Part shown: piece by piece, positions 1 to 11,342 of the stretch | Position numbering within the stretch: position 1 is the stretch's first letter | Layout of the letters: each line of letters begins with the position of its first letter | Assembly (NCBI GenBank): GCA_011317545.1 | Contig: WUJK01000010.1 | Coordinates: 310,001-374,000, forward strand | Origin: Coniella vitis | Taxonomy: Eukaryota; Ascomycota; Sordariomycetes; Diaporthales; Schizoparmaceae | Direction: 5' to 3' | Length of the DNA: 64,000 bases | Made by a program: the position numbers and the translations under genes | Notes under the pieces: model-generated | What the model was told of the DNA's origin: nothing | The model's database searches: none | The model's input: the letters and a program-made list of their open reading frames with translations, nothing else

Positions 1-1188
1 TTGGCCGTGAGGCTAGGCGCGTCCATGCTGCTGATACGCTGCTCGCAGCTGCAGGAGGTTCGTGGCTTGGATGGACAAGATCAGGGAGCCATCCTCAAGC
101 TGCAAAGTGACTTGATGACCATCATCTGCAAGAAGTCCAGCGGTTGGCCATATGGCTGTCATGCTTAGTAAGGTTCGTAGGGTTCGGCGAACCCTCACGT
201 AACCCTAATATGTGTACATGTTCTATGTACATGCTATGTACTATGTACATAGTAGTAGGCGATCCTCTATCCCCTGATGGGCTGAGAAGTACCCTTGTGC
301 CCTCACTGCCTCGTTACTATGTAAGTACCGAAGTACCGACTTAAGCATGTACATAGCAATACCGCGCTTCTCCCCAATGGCCTCGCTTGCTCCCGTCAGA
401 GCTACTACATCAACAAAGTTGCCTTTTCCCATCTGTGCTTGTCATCAGCCAGCAGCATCACAACAGCAAGACCGAGCGGGCTATCGTTCACCACAATGCC
501 GTTGAAGACGCTCACAAACCCGTGACGATGGTGGCAACTGTTTATACAGGGCTTCACCGATCCGACAGCTCCCGATAAGACGAATCTCAACCTGGAACAT
601 GGCGGTCCTCTATTACAGCCCTGAACCAGGACAGATGGAGCCTTTCGCAAAGCAGCAGCAACGACGAAAAAGTTCCGAGGACGACCAAAGGGGTTGCTGT
701 CCATACGGCTGTCGGTCACCGTCCCAAATGGCCCACATGTACCGGAATCACGTCAACTCAAGGGCCACAGCACGTCAGGCACTTTCTCCGTTTGCTGCCA
801 GAGAACCGCGTCATGTCCGCCTCTTCGCCCACTAGCCTGGATAGTATATCGGCGTATCTACGGCAGCAGCATAGAATCACTACTATCTGTCACAAGGATG
901 AAAGGGCCGGCCCAGAAAAAAATGAGACTGGGAGTGACAGAGAACGGGGACAGCATCACAAAGTACTTGAGAAAGTTCTTGTCCCTGGCCCCCCGTCGTT
1001 CAAATACAGTTCTAGGCCGTCTGCATGTACACGCGCAGCCTGCCTCTCCACTCGACGCTGTACCGCCCATCGGCTGTCGCTTTGTTTCCATCTTGGGCTG
1101 ATTGGTGCCTCTTGGCTTGTCGCTTCCGAAGCCCGAATGGGACATAGCCGTGCACTCTTGACGTCGAGTCCCCCGGAAACCCAACGAG
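1..1188. other. intergenic/5' region of the MFS gene
   Basis: No convincing gene is seen. On the - strand a short open frame ends with a stop at 13-15 and could be the last exon of something, because a branch-like and acceptor-like sequence lies near 160-175, but no coding sequence continues upstream of it. Around 208-250 there is a run of overlapping ATGTAC/GTACAT hexamers. The rest presumably contains the promoter and 5' UTR of the transporter starting at 1189. Confidence 0.4.
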
Positions 1189-2803
1189 ATGGTCTTTCCA
1201 GAAGCCTACGAGAAGAACAGCGCCAGTGGCGGCTTGAGCGATGAGGAGGTCGTGCCTGTCAACGTCGACGACTCGACAGTGGCAGACTGGTCCGAGGAAG
1301 AGGAGCGCAAGGTCAGGGCCAAACTGGACATGATCTTGCTACCAATCCTGGGTCTTGCCTTTTTTGCCTTGCAGATGGACAGAGGCAACATATCCAACGC
1401 CTTGACGAGCACCATCACGACGGATCTGGGTGTTACAACAAACCAAATCAATGTGGGCACTGCTTTATTGTCCCTCGGCATCGTGCTCCTCGAACTCCCG
1501 TCCAACGTTATCCTCCAAAAAGTTGGCCCCAAACGATGGCTGTCGGGTCAAATCATTGCCTGGGGCCTTGTTGCGCTCTTCCAAAACTCGATCACCAACT
1601 ACGCCGGCTACCTCGTGACGCGCATCCTTCTTGGCCTGTGCGAGGCTGGCTTCATTCCTGGTGCCTTGTACACAATGTCGACCTGGTACAAGCGCGACGA
1701 GACCAGCCTTCGCGTCTCCATCTTCTTTCTTGGCAACCTGCTCGCCGTGGCGTTGACTTCGCTCATTGGTGCAGGGATTCTGACCATAAGCGGCCGCTAT
1801 GGAATTGCAGGCTGGCGGTGGCTCTTCATTGTCGAAGGCTGCATAACCGTGGGCGTCGGGATCATCTTTTTCCTTTTCGTCCCGCCTCGCGTCGGCGACG
1901 GCCGCCCGTTCATCAGCTTTGGCAGGTGGTCCTACTTTGACGAGCGAGAGAGCTATATTCTGGTGCGCCGAGTCCTGCTCGATGATCCGGCCAAGACGAC
2001 CAACAGGGTGCACATCTCAGGCCGTGATGTTACGGCAACACTGTCCAACCCACGCATCCTGGGCCACATGCTCATCACCTTGACGGCCACAATTCCCACA
2101 AATGCCATCGGTACATATAGCCCGTCAGTCATCAAGGGATTCGGTTTCACCACTGTCCATGCCAATGCTCTTGCTAGTGTCGGTCCCTTTATTGCTGTGG
2201 CCATAGTCATAATCATGGGATGGTTGTGTGACAAGACGGGGAAAAAGGGGCCATTTATACTGCTCGCGTCGGTGTGTACCACAATTGCTTTCGCTTGCCT
2301 GCGAGAGGGCACGGCTGAAGAGTGGTCTACGGGCGGCAAGTATGCTGCCCTGGTCTTTTCCATGGCAACCAATGCCGTCATACATATCCAGAATGTCGGC
2401 TGGCTGTCGGCAAACTGTCAAAACCCGCAGGAGAGGAGCGTGGCTATGGCGTAAGTGTACCAAAACCTCTCAACAATTTATGGAATATCCAACATTGGCA
2501 AGCACGTACGGACTAACAAATCACAGCATGGTCATTATGGCCGCCAACGCAGCAGGCATTGCTGGTTCACAAGTCTTTCGCACACAAGACGCACCTCTCT
2601 ATCTGCACGCCTTTACCGCTTGTCTGGCCCTTACAGGGCTGAACATTGTCGAGATTGCCCTGCAAAGTGTATGGTACTATGTCAGTAACCAGTCATTGGC
2701 CAAACAGGGCCGGGACGCCCCCATCATTCATGCCATAACAGACAGGACAGCCGACGGGGCGCACAAGGAGGAGCTCGCGAAAGCATGGCGGTGGATTTGG
2801 TAA
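1189..2803 (+). CDS. MFS transporter, allantoate permease (Dal5-like, anion:cation symporter) family
   Basis: Predicted plasma-membrane transporter of 512 residues, probably importing a small organic anion (allantoate, nicotinate, pantothenate or similar); the substrate cannot be read from sequence. Two exons, 1189-2450 and 2527-2803, with a 76-bp intron (GTAAGT donor, CACAG acceptor) that restores the frame at an Ala codon. The N-terminus (about 1-45) is acidic and cytosolic; the first membrane segment is followed by the family signature MDRGNISNA near residue 63. Later segments include the LGLCEAGFIPG and GWRWLFIVEG motifs typical of this family, a DKTGKKGP loop, and twelve plausible membrane segments. 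Length matches the family norm of about 500. It sits upstream of the repeat protein and the UstYa-like gene on the same strand. A specialised exporter role is possible but the Dal5-type motifs favour uptake. Confidence 0.9.
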
Positions 2804-3494
2804 TCGAGGCTTGTCCAGTGGAACAAAGACAGGGCGCAATGGTGGTAGACCCAAAATCGCGCAGTATGTGGCAGACAATACCAATACAACCAGCATTGTC
2901 AGCACCTCCAAGAGCATTATGGCTGTAATTGAGTGGGCTATTCTGCAGTGACAATGGCTACCACCAAAGCCTTTGTGATGTTCCAGCCAGGCTGTAGGGT
3001 ATTCGAATCATCCTGGGTGCGACTTCACCCAGCTCTCAATGATCTTCCAAGACCACGTCTATTGTTGCTCGAAGCTATGGCATTAACAGTCTGAATCTTT
3101 GCAAGGCAGAGTGGTTGCTTGCATATAAAATCCTGCCTGTCCCTGCCTATCGCTGCCTGTCACCCTTTGTCCCTTTTTCTTCCTCCTTTTTTCCCCCTCC
3201 CTCCTGTCCCTAGCTGTCACTGTCCCTCCCTGCTTGTCGCTGCCTAGCACCCCATTGTTTGGAGGCTATGCTTGATGTCAAAGAGCGGGCCAAGTTCGTC
3301 TATTTAAACAGCGTCTTCCTCCCACAGATTGTTTGTGGTTCCCTTTTCGATCAACCAAGAAACACTAAAACAGAACTTAGCAGCTTCTTCTAACTTCAAG
3401 ATACTGCGGACCACCGTCACAGAAACCAGGTAACGAATCCTTCTCCCTGGAGGAGACATCCCTTCTTGACCAAGTTGCTGTGCATCTCTCCAAG
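2804..3494. promoter_or_regulatory. intergenic region with putative promoter of the Arg/Ser-rich gene
   Basis: No gene seen. A pyrimidine-rich stretch (about 3125-3260) containing repeated CTGTCCCTGCCT-like units is followed by a TATA-like sequence at about 3300-3307 (TATTTAAA), which fits a promoter for the gene starting at 3495 with a leader of about 150 bases. Confidence 0.35.
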
Positions 3495-4715
3495 ATGGGT
3501 TTCTTCTCCAAACTCTGGAAGAAAGCTTCCGGCAAAAGCACCAAGACAAAGACTGACAAGAAGCAACAGCACCACCACCATAGCCGCCACCAGCACCCAC
3601 ATGGCTCACGCGGCCCTGCCCCCGAATCTCGAGGCCGTGACCTGTTCCAAGACTACATGGATGGGAGCGCGAGCAACGGTTCTGTCCAGTTTCAGGCAAG
3701 CCTCGCTGCTCTCAGTGTGAGCGAGGAGCGGCGCGCACGCTCCGGCCGGTCCGGCCATCAAGCACTCCCACCCGAGATTCCCACCTACTGGCGTCTTGAA
3801 GAGAGTCCCAGCGCCACGATTTGGCCTCTCACGGCTGATTTCCCACTGCCGCCGCCGCCGCCGCAGCCCCCGCAGCGACGTGAACACGTAGAATACCAGC
3901 CTCATTCTCGGTCTGCCCCGGGGCGATCTGGCCAGGATAACTACAACTACCACTACGATATCTCTACCTCTGCTATTGCCCCTGCTGTTGCCCCTGCCGC
4001 TGCCTCTGCCTCTACTTACAACAGAGATGCTGACTATCATTACTCTGACCAGGGCTTCCTCATTGCTGCGCAAAGTGAGACCCCCGTCCCCGTGGCCCGC
4101 CAAAATGCCGTGCGCGAGAACTACCCACCGCCTGCCTCCAACTCCCGCCGAGCGCGCCACCGAGGCCGCAGCAGGAGCCGGTCCTCTGACCAAGGCTTCC
4201 CCATCGATGCGCAAAGCGAGATCACCGTCCCTGTGACCCGCCAAAACGCCGTGCGCGAGAACTACCCACCGCCTGCCTCCAACTCCCGCCGAGCGCGCCA
4301 CCGAGGCCGCAGTAGGAGCAGGAGCCGGTCCTCTGCCTCGGCTTCCCGCCGGGCGCGCCGTCTCCAACGCCAGTCCGGCAGCCAGTCCATTCGCGAGAAC
4401 GCGCAGCACTGGCTGGCCTCACCCAGCCCTGCCGGTCGCCCAACCGGCATCGGCGCCGCCCCGGGCGTTCCTGTCGGCCTGAACGAGCCTCTCCCTCTCC
4501 CCACGGTCGTGCTGGGCAGAGCCAAGGACTCCCTACGTGTCAGGCGCAAGACTCCACTCCAAAGCCGGCAAGATGAAGAGAGGAAGAAGCGGCAGCAACA
4601 AGGCGGCGAGGAAGGCGAACTGGGCGAGTCCAGCACAGAGCACACGCGCCAGATGAGAAGGCGTGGATACATCCCTTCGCCTTCTCTTGACGCCTCCTCC
4701 TCCTCCTCCCGCTGA
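3495..4715 (+). CDS. hypothetical Arg/Ser-rich low-complexity protein with internal duplication
   Basis: Single-exon gene of 406 residues; function unknown. The start is the ATG at 3495, in a good context (AAG before ATG, G after); no in-frame ATG lies just upstream. The protein begins MGFFSKLWKK, is very basic and mostly disordered, with a His-rich patch near residues 20-35, a Pro-rich stretch near 120, an Ala-rich stretch near 165-175, and then a direct duplication of 47 residues (about 184-230 and 231-277), each copy ending in GRSRSRS. Further Arg/Ser and Glu-rich segments follow, ending in a poly-Ser tail. There is no signal peptide or membrane segment. The RS dipeptides recall splicing-associated RS domains, but no RNA-recognition domain is visible, so that is only composition. 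It lies between the MFS transporter and the UstYa-like gene. Confidence 0.7.
   Translation: MGFFSKLWKKASGKSTKTKTDKKQQHHHHSRHQHPHGSRGPAPESRGRDLFQDYMDGSASNGSVQFQASLAALSVSEERRARSGRSGHQALPPEIPTYWRLEESPSATIWPLTADFPLPPPPPQPPQRREHVEYQPHSRSAPGRSGQDNYNYHYDISTSAIAPAVAPAAASASTYNRDADYHYSDQGFLIAAQSETPVPVARQNAVRENYPPPASNSRRARHRGRSRSRSSDQGFPIDAQSEITVPVTRQNAVRENYPPPASNSRRARHRGRSRSRSRSSASASRRARRLQRQSGSQSIRENAQHWLASPSPAGRPTGIGAAPGVPVGLNEPLPLPTVVLGRAKDSLRVRRKTPLQSRQDEERKKRQQQGGEEGELGESSTEHTRQMRRRGYIPSPSLDASSSSSR
4044..4325 (+). repeat. tandem in-frame duplication, 2 x 141 bp
   Basis: Two adjacent 141-bp copies (4044-4184 and 4185-4325) inside the Arg/Ser-rich gene. The second half of each copy is nearly identical at DNA level, whereas the first half has several substitutions that change residues. 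The unit is an exact number of codons, so the duplication preserves the frame. Confidence 0.9.
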
Positions 4716-5818
4716 AATTCTGTTTTCTCCTCTTGCTCCCGTTTTCGCTTGATCCCTTGCCCGTGGGGCATGCGTAGAGTAGCGAGCCAAGTGAGTGAAT
4801 CATGCAGCGAAGGAGCTTAGTATGACTCGAGAGTGTGTAACAGCGGCTTTGTGACTTGCCATATTTACCACCACCAAAAAAAAAGGCCTTTATGATTTCT
4901 TTCCTGTTGGAGTCCCAGCTAGGTACTCAGGGTCGACCTGTTCTTTTTCTGTGACTTGTTTGGGAGGAAAAAGTCTGAATACAAGGCATAGATAGGATGA
5001 GTCTAGAATGAATATCACATCTCCTTTCTGGCCAATTTTCGTGTATTTCTGTGCAGATTTATTGCATATGGTTTTGATGTGCCACGTGAACGCACAATGT
5101 AATGAATGATGATGCTGATGATGATGCAGAGAATGAAGTATTTCAGAATGTAAAAGACACAGTGACGAATTCCTGAGGATGAGTGAAATAGCACAAGTTC
5201 ACCTTGTTGGAATATGTATGAACTGCAATTGTCTGCATGGTCAAGTTCTGGTAAGTAAGTAGCCAAAAGTTCGTCCGGTGTCCAGTTTTTATTACTCCCT
5301 TCTCTTCTACGAGAGATTTGTCTCTTGGTCCACCGCTTGGCCAGTTGGGCCCCGTTGTGTTGCTTTTTCTCTTGTGGCTTTGGTGGCTTTTTCTCTTTGT
5401 TCTTCAACTCACCATGGCTTGGGTCATGTCGAGCACCGCTCTCTGGGTGAAGTGCCCCTTTCTTTGCGGATTCGTCTGGTCCGCTATGCTCCAAATGGGC
5501 ATGAATGAACCAAAAGGGCCGCGCCATGCATGGATGGCGACATGGAGCTCGAAGCGTCGGTCATGATGTGTGGTGGTGTGTTCAACTGTTGCATTCAGAC
5601 TAGTTGTTGCAACATTCTTCCATACTTATTTGCGTCTTCTCTCTCGTGATGTTTGGGTGATGGATGAGCAGTGTTCCAAGTACAAGAATAGCCTGTTAGT
5701 AAGCATCTTCTTGGCCATTTCACCGAGAGATCGACAAACATCACCAACCGGACGCTCACACGGGGAAGACTCACTCATAGCTTTCCAGACAAATCCGCCC
5801 CCCCCCCACCCCCAAAAC
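4716..5818. other. intergenic region upstream of the UstYa-like gene
   Basis: Contains the 3' flank of the Arg/Ser-rich gene and the promoter of the next gene. A - strand open frame of 170 codons (5015-5527) ends in a hydrophobic helix, but its composition follows local T-rich sequence and I do not recognise it, so it is not called. Confidence 0.35.
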
Positions 5819-6271
5819 ATGGCCTACCATAAAATCCAAGATGATGACCACCTGCGTGGTGAGGGCGCCTGCTCTCCAGCAACCACCCTCTTCTCCCCCA
5901 TCTCGCTGAACACCGCCAGCCCCACCAACATCAACACCAACACCAAAGGACCCGAGATCCTGTACGATCACCCCGACGGCATGAGCAGCGGGACAGACGT
6001 CGGCTTGGACGGCAGCGGCAGTGGCCCCTCGGAGACCTCCTCTGTCTTGGGGCTGAAGCTGGCACGACGGCCGCGGCGGCGGTGGTGGTGGAGGCTGGGG
6101 CCGCCCGCGTCAGGAAGGCGGTGCTGGACGGAGGCCTGGCAGAGTGCCAATGCGGTGCTCGTGGGCAGCATCGCGGCGAATGTCGTCTTGTTGGTCATTG
6201 TCGGAGCGCTGTGTTTGCGCATGGCTGGGCCCCAGCTGGAGGGTGCGCCGCATCATTATGAGTATCCTCCT

Positions 6272-6306
<35 letters not shown>

Positions 6307-7243
6307 CAGCTCTCACCCGCCAGATGAGTTGGTTTATAGTGAGTCTGTCTTGTTGTCTCCGCTTTCGGATTTGATGAATGAATACTGGACCTGTGCTGAT
6401 CATGTTGTTGGGTCTTGTGTGCATAGCCCCGGCTGAGGATATCCTCGAACTGCGCGTCGAGAATTACTACATTGGGCTGCCTTTTGGACCCAACTTCCCC
6501 GTGTCCAAGTATCAGGGTTGGCCTGATGATGAGAAGGATAAGTTGTGGATGAAGTACTGGGGTAAGTATGCGAGGCGTTTGGCTCTTTGGCCAGATGTGT
6601 TCTCTCTCTCTCTCTCTCTCTGAGCTTCTCTTTTATACACCCTTCCTCGCCCCCCCCCCCCACACACACAGAAGACTGATACAGCAAATAACTGACATTT
6701 CCCAAAACCATCCCCCCAGACGGCAACCACATGCGCGTCAACCGGTCCATCGCCGAAAAACTGCCCCACCTCAGCCTCCACGCGCCCGTGCCAGGCCACC
6801 AGGACGAGTACCTCATGGGCATCATGGCCTTCCACCACCTGCACTGCCTCAGCGCGCTGCGCAAGGCCCTCTACCCGCGGCGCTACAACGCCAGCATCGT
6901 CGACGCCGCGACGGGCCGCGTCGACTACGACAAGTGGCACCACCTCGACCACTGCATCGAGATCCTGCGGCAGTCCGTCGAGTGCCGGCCCGACACGACG
7001 GCGCGCACGTTCCGCTGGCACCCGGGCGGCCGCATGGTGCCGCACGAGTGGGTGACGCACACGTGCCGCAACTTTGACGCGCTGCAGCGCTGGGCGAGCG
7101 AGGCGACGGTCAGCGTGTCGACGCGCACGCACGTGGTGGAGGGCGTGATTGTGGATGACGAGGGCGCGCCGTTTCCCGACGAGTTTGAGGAGATTCGGAA
7201 TAGGGAGCCGGAGGGGTGGGCGTATACCGTTGATGATCTTTGA
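5819..7243 (+). CDS. UstYa-like DUF3328 protein, membrane-anchored
   Basis: Member of the UstYa/DUF3328 family, known for oxidative tailoring (often cyclisation) of fungal RiPPs and other secondary metabolites; the substrate here is unknown. Exons 5819-6338, 6427-6561 and 6720-7243 give 392 residues. A disordered N-terminus and Arg/Trp-rich segment (about 84-92) lead into one membrane helix (about 111-135), then an 11-Gln tract (152-162) and the catalytic-type domain. Both family motifs are present: HHLHC at 257-261 and HLDHC at 293-297. The polyGln insertion between membrane helix and domain is unusual, and the total length is long for the family (often about 220-280). The neighbours are an MFS transporter and a repeat-containing basic protein, a suggestive but unproven metabolic group. 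The domain assignment is firm; any pathway role is inference. Confidence 0.88.
6272..6304 (+). repeat. (CAG)11 coding microsatellite
   Basis: Eleven uninterrupted CAG codons inside exon 1 of the UstYa-like gene encode 11 Gln. Pure codon repetition suggests recent slippage and likely length variation between strains. Confidence 0.95.
6600..6621 (+). repeat. CT-dinucleotide tract in intron 2 of the UstYa-like gene
   Basis: An uninterrupted CT run lies in the second intron (6562-6719), which also carries a C run and a CA run. This explains why that intron (158 bp) is longer than most in the window. Confidence 0.85.
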
Positions 7244-9867
7244 TGGGGGGATAGAAAGGAGGGTGGTTTTTTTTTTTGGTTTTTTTTTGGGGGTGGTTTT
7301 GTTTTCTTTTTGGGGGGGGGGGGGGAACTTTTCGTGCTCATCAACGCAAGTATTGCCCGTCTTGTTTCAATTCTACGATCAATGGGCGTAGTTCTACGAG
7401 TTTGTGTTGGCTTTGCGTCTTACTTGGACAGGAATCTGTGTGTATACACTTTTCAGAAAGGGAAAGGCACGGCTTCCAAGCAGTTCAACATGCCCAAGTC
7501 TTTCTGTAAAAGGTACTGCTTCACACGGTTCTTGTCTCCTCGCTTCAAAGCTATATGTATAATGCCGGGCCAACTTTGACCGAGTGTTGTTGTATACATT
7601 TCTGTCGTCAAGACTCGAGAGATTCCGAAGAAGGGGCAAACCAAGTTCACCCCGACTTGAACAAACTCTCTAACCCACAGTAAAAAGCGGGCATAGGCTT
7701 TATGGGATACAGCATCAAGTGCAGTCTCACACACATACACACACACACACACATACAAATATCTCATTGCTGGGAAATGCTCTTCTTCTGCAAGAGAGTT
7801 CTCCATGCCGGGGGCCGATTTTGTCTCTGGAACACAAACAAAGCATTGAACGATATGATATCCCCTTCGTAGATTCCGGGGTCTTCTTGCAACAGCAACT
7901 ACATGCAGCAGCCATTTGCAAGGTAGTATTGCTACGTATATTCCAAAAAATCAAGGCAGAGTAACAGGCAGAGTAACAGGCAGACAGTCACTTTGACTGA
8001 GAACAAACAGCACCAAAACCAGTTGGCGGCCCGTACAGACGAAACCGCCGGTACGTTTTCCATAAGAAAGGGGGGAAAGCTCCATCATTCCTCCATCCTC
8101 TGTAGTTAAACTGTACTGCAGACAGAAGCTGAAGATTGAGGTGTTCTCAGCTGCTAAAACTTCCTCACATCGCCAGCCATTCAACATGTTGAGCTGGACA
8201 TTGGCACTCTAGGCTCCCCTAAAATAAAATTACCAGCGTCCTGTGGCTCTTTGGCGGGCATGAAAACGCCGACACGAATGCGACTTTACCGTGGCATCTG
8301 GCACTTCAGGGGGGGCCGTGATATGCCTTGAACTAGCTACAAGATGCGTCAATAGTGGCTTACTGGTGGTTTGACTGGGACATGGCATGGTTTACATAGT
8401 GCAGCACGGCATGAAGAGCGCGCCAGAACCTTAGGCATCACTCAAGAGCAAGAGGGCAACGCTGCTCCCAGCATCACACCGGCAGCATGTGGCTGAAACT
8501 TTGTACACGATGAGTACATTGTCTTGCTCTCTCTCCTGGGGCGTCTGGGCCTTTTGAATAGGTAGAAGGGCATGGCTGTCAGTGATAGACCCACCCCTCC
8601 TCTACCCCAAGGTTAGCATCGTGATGGTGGTGATTTTGGTTTTGGCCGGCTGTTTCGAGGGTTGTATCGCTTTTAGGGTGAGACTGAGGAACTCAACAGG
8701 TCATGGAGCTAAGTATACCACCACTGCACCGCTTTTGAATGAATTCAACACATCTTTCCGGTAGGTATAACAAGAGGGCCATCTTGTACTGCTGGTGGCA
8801 AGGGGATACGGGGAGGGGGGCTGCATCTAGAGAGAGACAGGAGTGATCACCATCGTAGTAGTGCAAGCTCTGCTCTACAGATACGTTGTATGATGAGTAT
8901 ACATCTCTCAACCCACCCCAAATATAAGTAACATGTTGTGCTTTCTCTCCTCTCAGTCCCTTCTTAAGGTGTCAACATATAAAGCACCGTTCCCTACTGT
9001 ACCTTGTGATCTAGAATGCTTCCTTGTCAACAAACTAACGGATAACCACAGAAACCACACGATCATCTTCATTCTCCCTCTGAAAGCACAAATGTACACT
9101 TGCCAAGTAACTAACTTCGTTCTCCAAAAAAAGAAACATAGTCGCTTTCCTTTACGCCTTGATGAGCCTGTGTCTGTGCCTCGCATTCGGCATAGTAGAC
9201 CATATATGCAAGTGATGTGGGCAAAATTCCTCTTTGCTCCACAGAATGTGCGCTCTGGGGGTGGGAGGGGGGCTGACAGCCTCGGTTCGAGACGCATAGC
9301 AAGCGTATCGCTCGGGATGGGCCACAAGTTTAGGCATCTTTTCCTGTGACGGTTGAATGTGAAGGGTCCGCTGGAGCGAGGAACGTTAAAGAAAAAAGAA
9401 AAAGGCTGCATACATTTACAGAGGTATGTATACCTGCCAAATTCGGACAGTTTTTGGATGTCGTGAGAACTCAAAGGCTGATCAGCTAGCCAAGGGCCCT
9501 TTGGAAGAGGATATGGAATCCTTTTCCCATGCTTCAACACATTATCGTTTGGTGACCCGCCGCCCATGCGATCGAGACGGTGACTTGGGGTCCTTCTCAC
9601 GGCGGTCTCGGCTTCGATATTGGGTTGCATAGCCCCCCAATGATCTTCAGCAAAGCGATTGCACAGTTTGACACACTCACAACGAGACCAAAACACTTCT
9701 CAGAGTGCCTTTTGCCCATCATTTCCCCATCCTTTGACCCCAATGTCTACAAAGGGCCGCCCTCCCTGGAGGCATCGCTCTAGGCTCGCAGTGCAATTGG
9801 TCTCGGGCTGAGCGCACCCAACATTTGTGTGAACTAATTCTCCAGAGAGGGATAAATACCATGTACC

Positions 9868-9912
9868 CTTTTCTTTTCTTTTCTTTTCTTTTCTTTTCTT
9901 TTCTTTTCTTTT
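9868..9912 (+). repeat. (CTTTT)9 microsatellite
   Basis: Nine perfect copies of the pentanucleotide CTTTT. Confidence 0.95.
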
Positions 9913-11303
9913 ATAATCTTGGGCAATACGCCCGCCCAACTGCTTCGCGGTCGTATTTAGTAGCGCCAAGTGACGGTTGAGGTGAAGTTGACACAAAGCC
10001 CCCGCCCGGTTGAGATCCAAATTTCCCCCGGGCCCTTGTACACGATGCCAACAAAGGCCGGTTGTTTTGTCGTTTGGCTGACATTCTTTTGCAGGGAATG
10101 ATGTTTCATTGAGCTCATACATAGTAACCAAGCCAAAGTCCATTTCTCTTCTTCTTTGATGCCATAAATAGTATCCATTGCTACTTGGTTACAAGACGGG
10201 AAAGAATTCACCAAGCCTCTGGGAAGTACCCTTAGCCCGAGTTGGTTCAAGAGTGTCAGAAATCAATGTCAACAATGTGGATAAAAAGTTAGTCTTGGTG
10301 TGAAGCATGATCTGGGTGTTCAAGAGACGGACAATTGAAACGACCTGAAACCCAAGTACAGCGTGGGAGAGGGGAGATCCCTGAAGAAGAAAAAAAAGAA
10401 AAAGAAAAAGGAAGCCCAGGCGGAGAAAAGCGGAAAAGGCGTTGGCCATTCTTCTCGGGTCTTTTCCCGTGGGTTTCACTTCACCACTCAGCGTCGCGAG
10501 AATATGGCTGCCTGCTCGATGACGTCCACTGCGATGGAGCCGCTCATCACGGCGTTTTGTTTCGGTACTATGTCTAGTTTCCCCCCCCCCCCCCTTTTTT
10601 TTTTGTTTTTTTCTTCAGCTGGGTGTCTCGAGACGCTATTCGGCTAGAGGCATGTAACGTTTACTTTTGACGGCATCGAATTCCGCGATTCGCCATTTTG
10701 TGTGGTATTTGTGAGTGAGCAAAAAAGAGCTGTCCTAACAAGGGAGGGAGACGGACAGGGTGAGAGGCTGTGACTTACTATGGCACTTGCAGAACGTGTG
10801 AAGAGGTTTGGGTTCACTGGCCTGGACAATACAATGGCCATAAATTGAAATTCGGTCGAGCACAGGAAGGGAAGGACATGCCAGGCTCTTGTCATTTTCG
10901 CTTAGTATACGCGACACCGCATCCTTCGCGGGCTGACGGCAATCAACGCTCTTGTTGTTGTCCTTGCCCCAAAGTGATCCCAGCAGTCAGAATCCCCCCG
11001 TAAAAAGAATCTGTGCCCTTGGAAAGGGTTGTCGGTGCCTGAATCGGGGGTTGACTTGCCAGACAGACATCTCGACTAGGCCATCATCTCATCTGAAAAG
11101 GTAGGGAACCTCGACACACTCACACATCACATCATAAGCCGCGCACTGCCGTGGCCTATTCTGTCGGAACTCTGGCTGAAAACCTCGTTGATGTTTTGGT
11201 ATAAAAGCTGAACCACCCAGATGGTGGTTCAAGCGTGGTGTTGCCCTCACAAGAGCGGCATATCATACCCTAAGCAAGCCCTTCGAGGCACTCTGTGTTT
11301 TGG

Positions 11304-11304
<1 letters not shown>

Positions 11305-11338
<34 letters not shown>
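11305..11338 (+). repeat. (AC)17 microsatellite
   Basis: Seventeen perfect AC dinucleotides. Confidence 0.95.

Positions 11339-11342
<4 letters not shown>

Noticed and set aside
13..198. Short C-terminal-like frame at the left edge on the - strand
   Set aside because: Composition looks protein-like and an acceptor-like site precedes it, but no upstream exon can be found within the window.
3495..3512. N-terminal myristoylation of MGFFSK
   Set aside because: The residue after Gly is Phe and position 6 is Lys, which do not fit the usual myristoylation pattern.
3495..4715. Repeat protein as a classical UstA-type RiPP precursor
   Set aside because: It has no signal peptide, is cytosolic-looking and has only two long repeats without a clear short core peptide between dibasic sites. 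The idea is kept only as part of a speculative finding.
5015..5527. 170-codon open frame on the - strand with a hydrophobic helix
   Set aside because: No recognised motif, and the basic and hydrophobic runs mirror T-rich local sequence; it overlaps the likely 3' flank and promoter of two + genes.
8953..9696. 247-codon open frame on the - strand
   Set aside because: No domain, no ordered hydrophobic pattern, overlaps other equally long frames, and has no start-site context.
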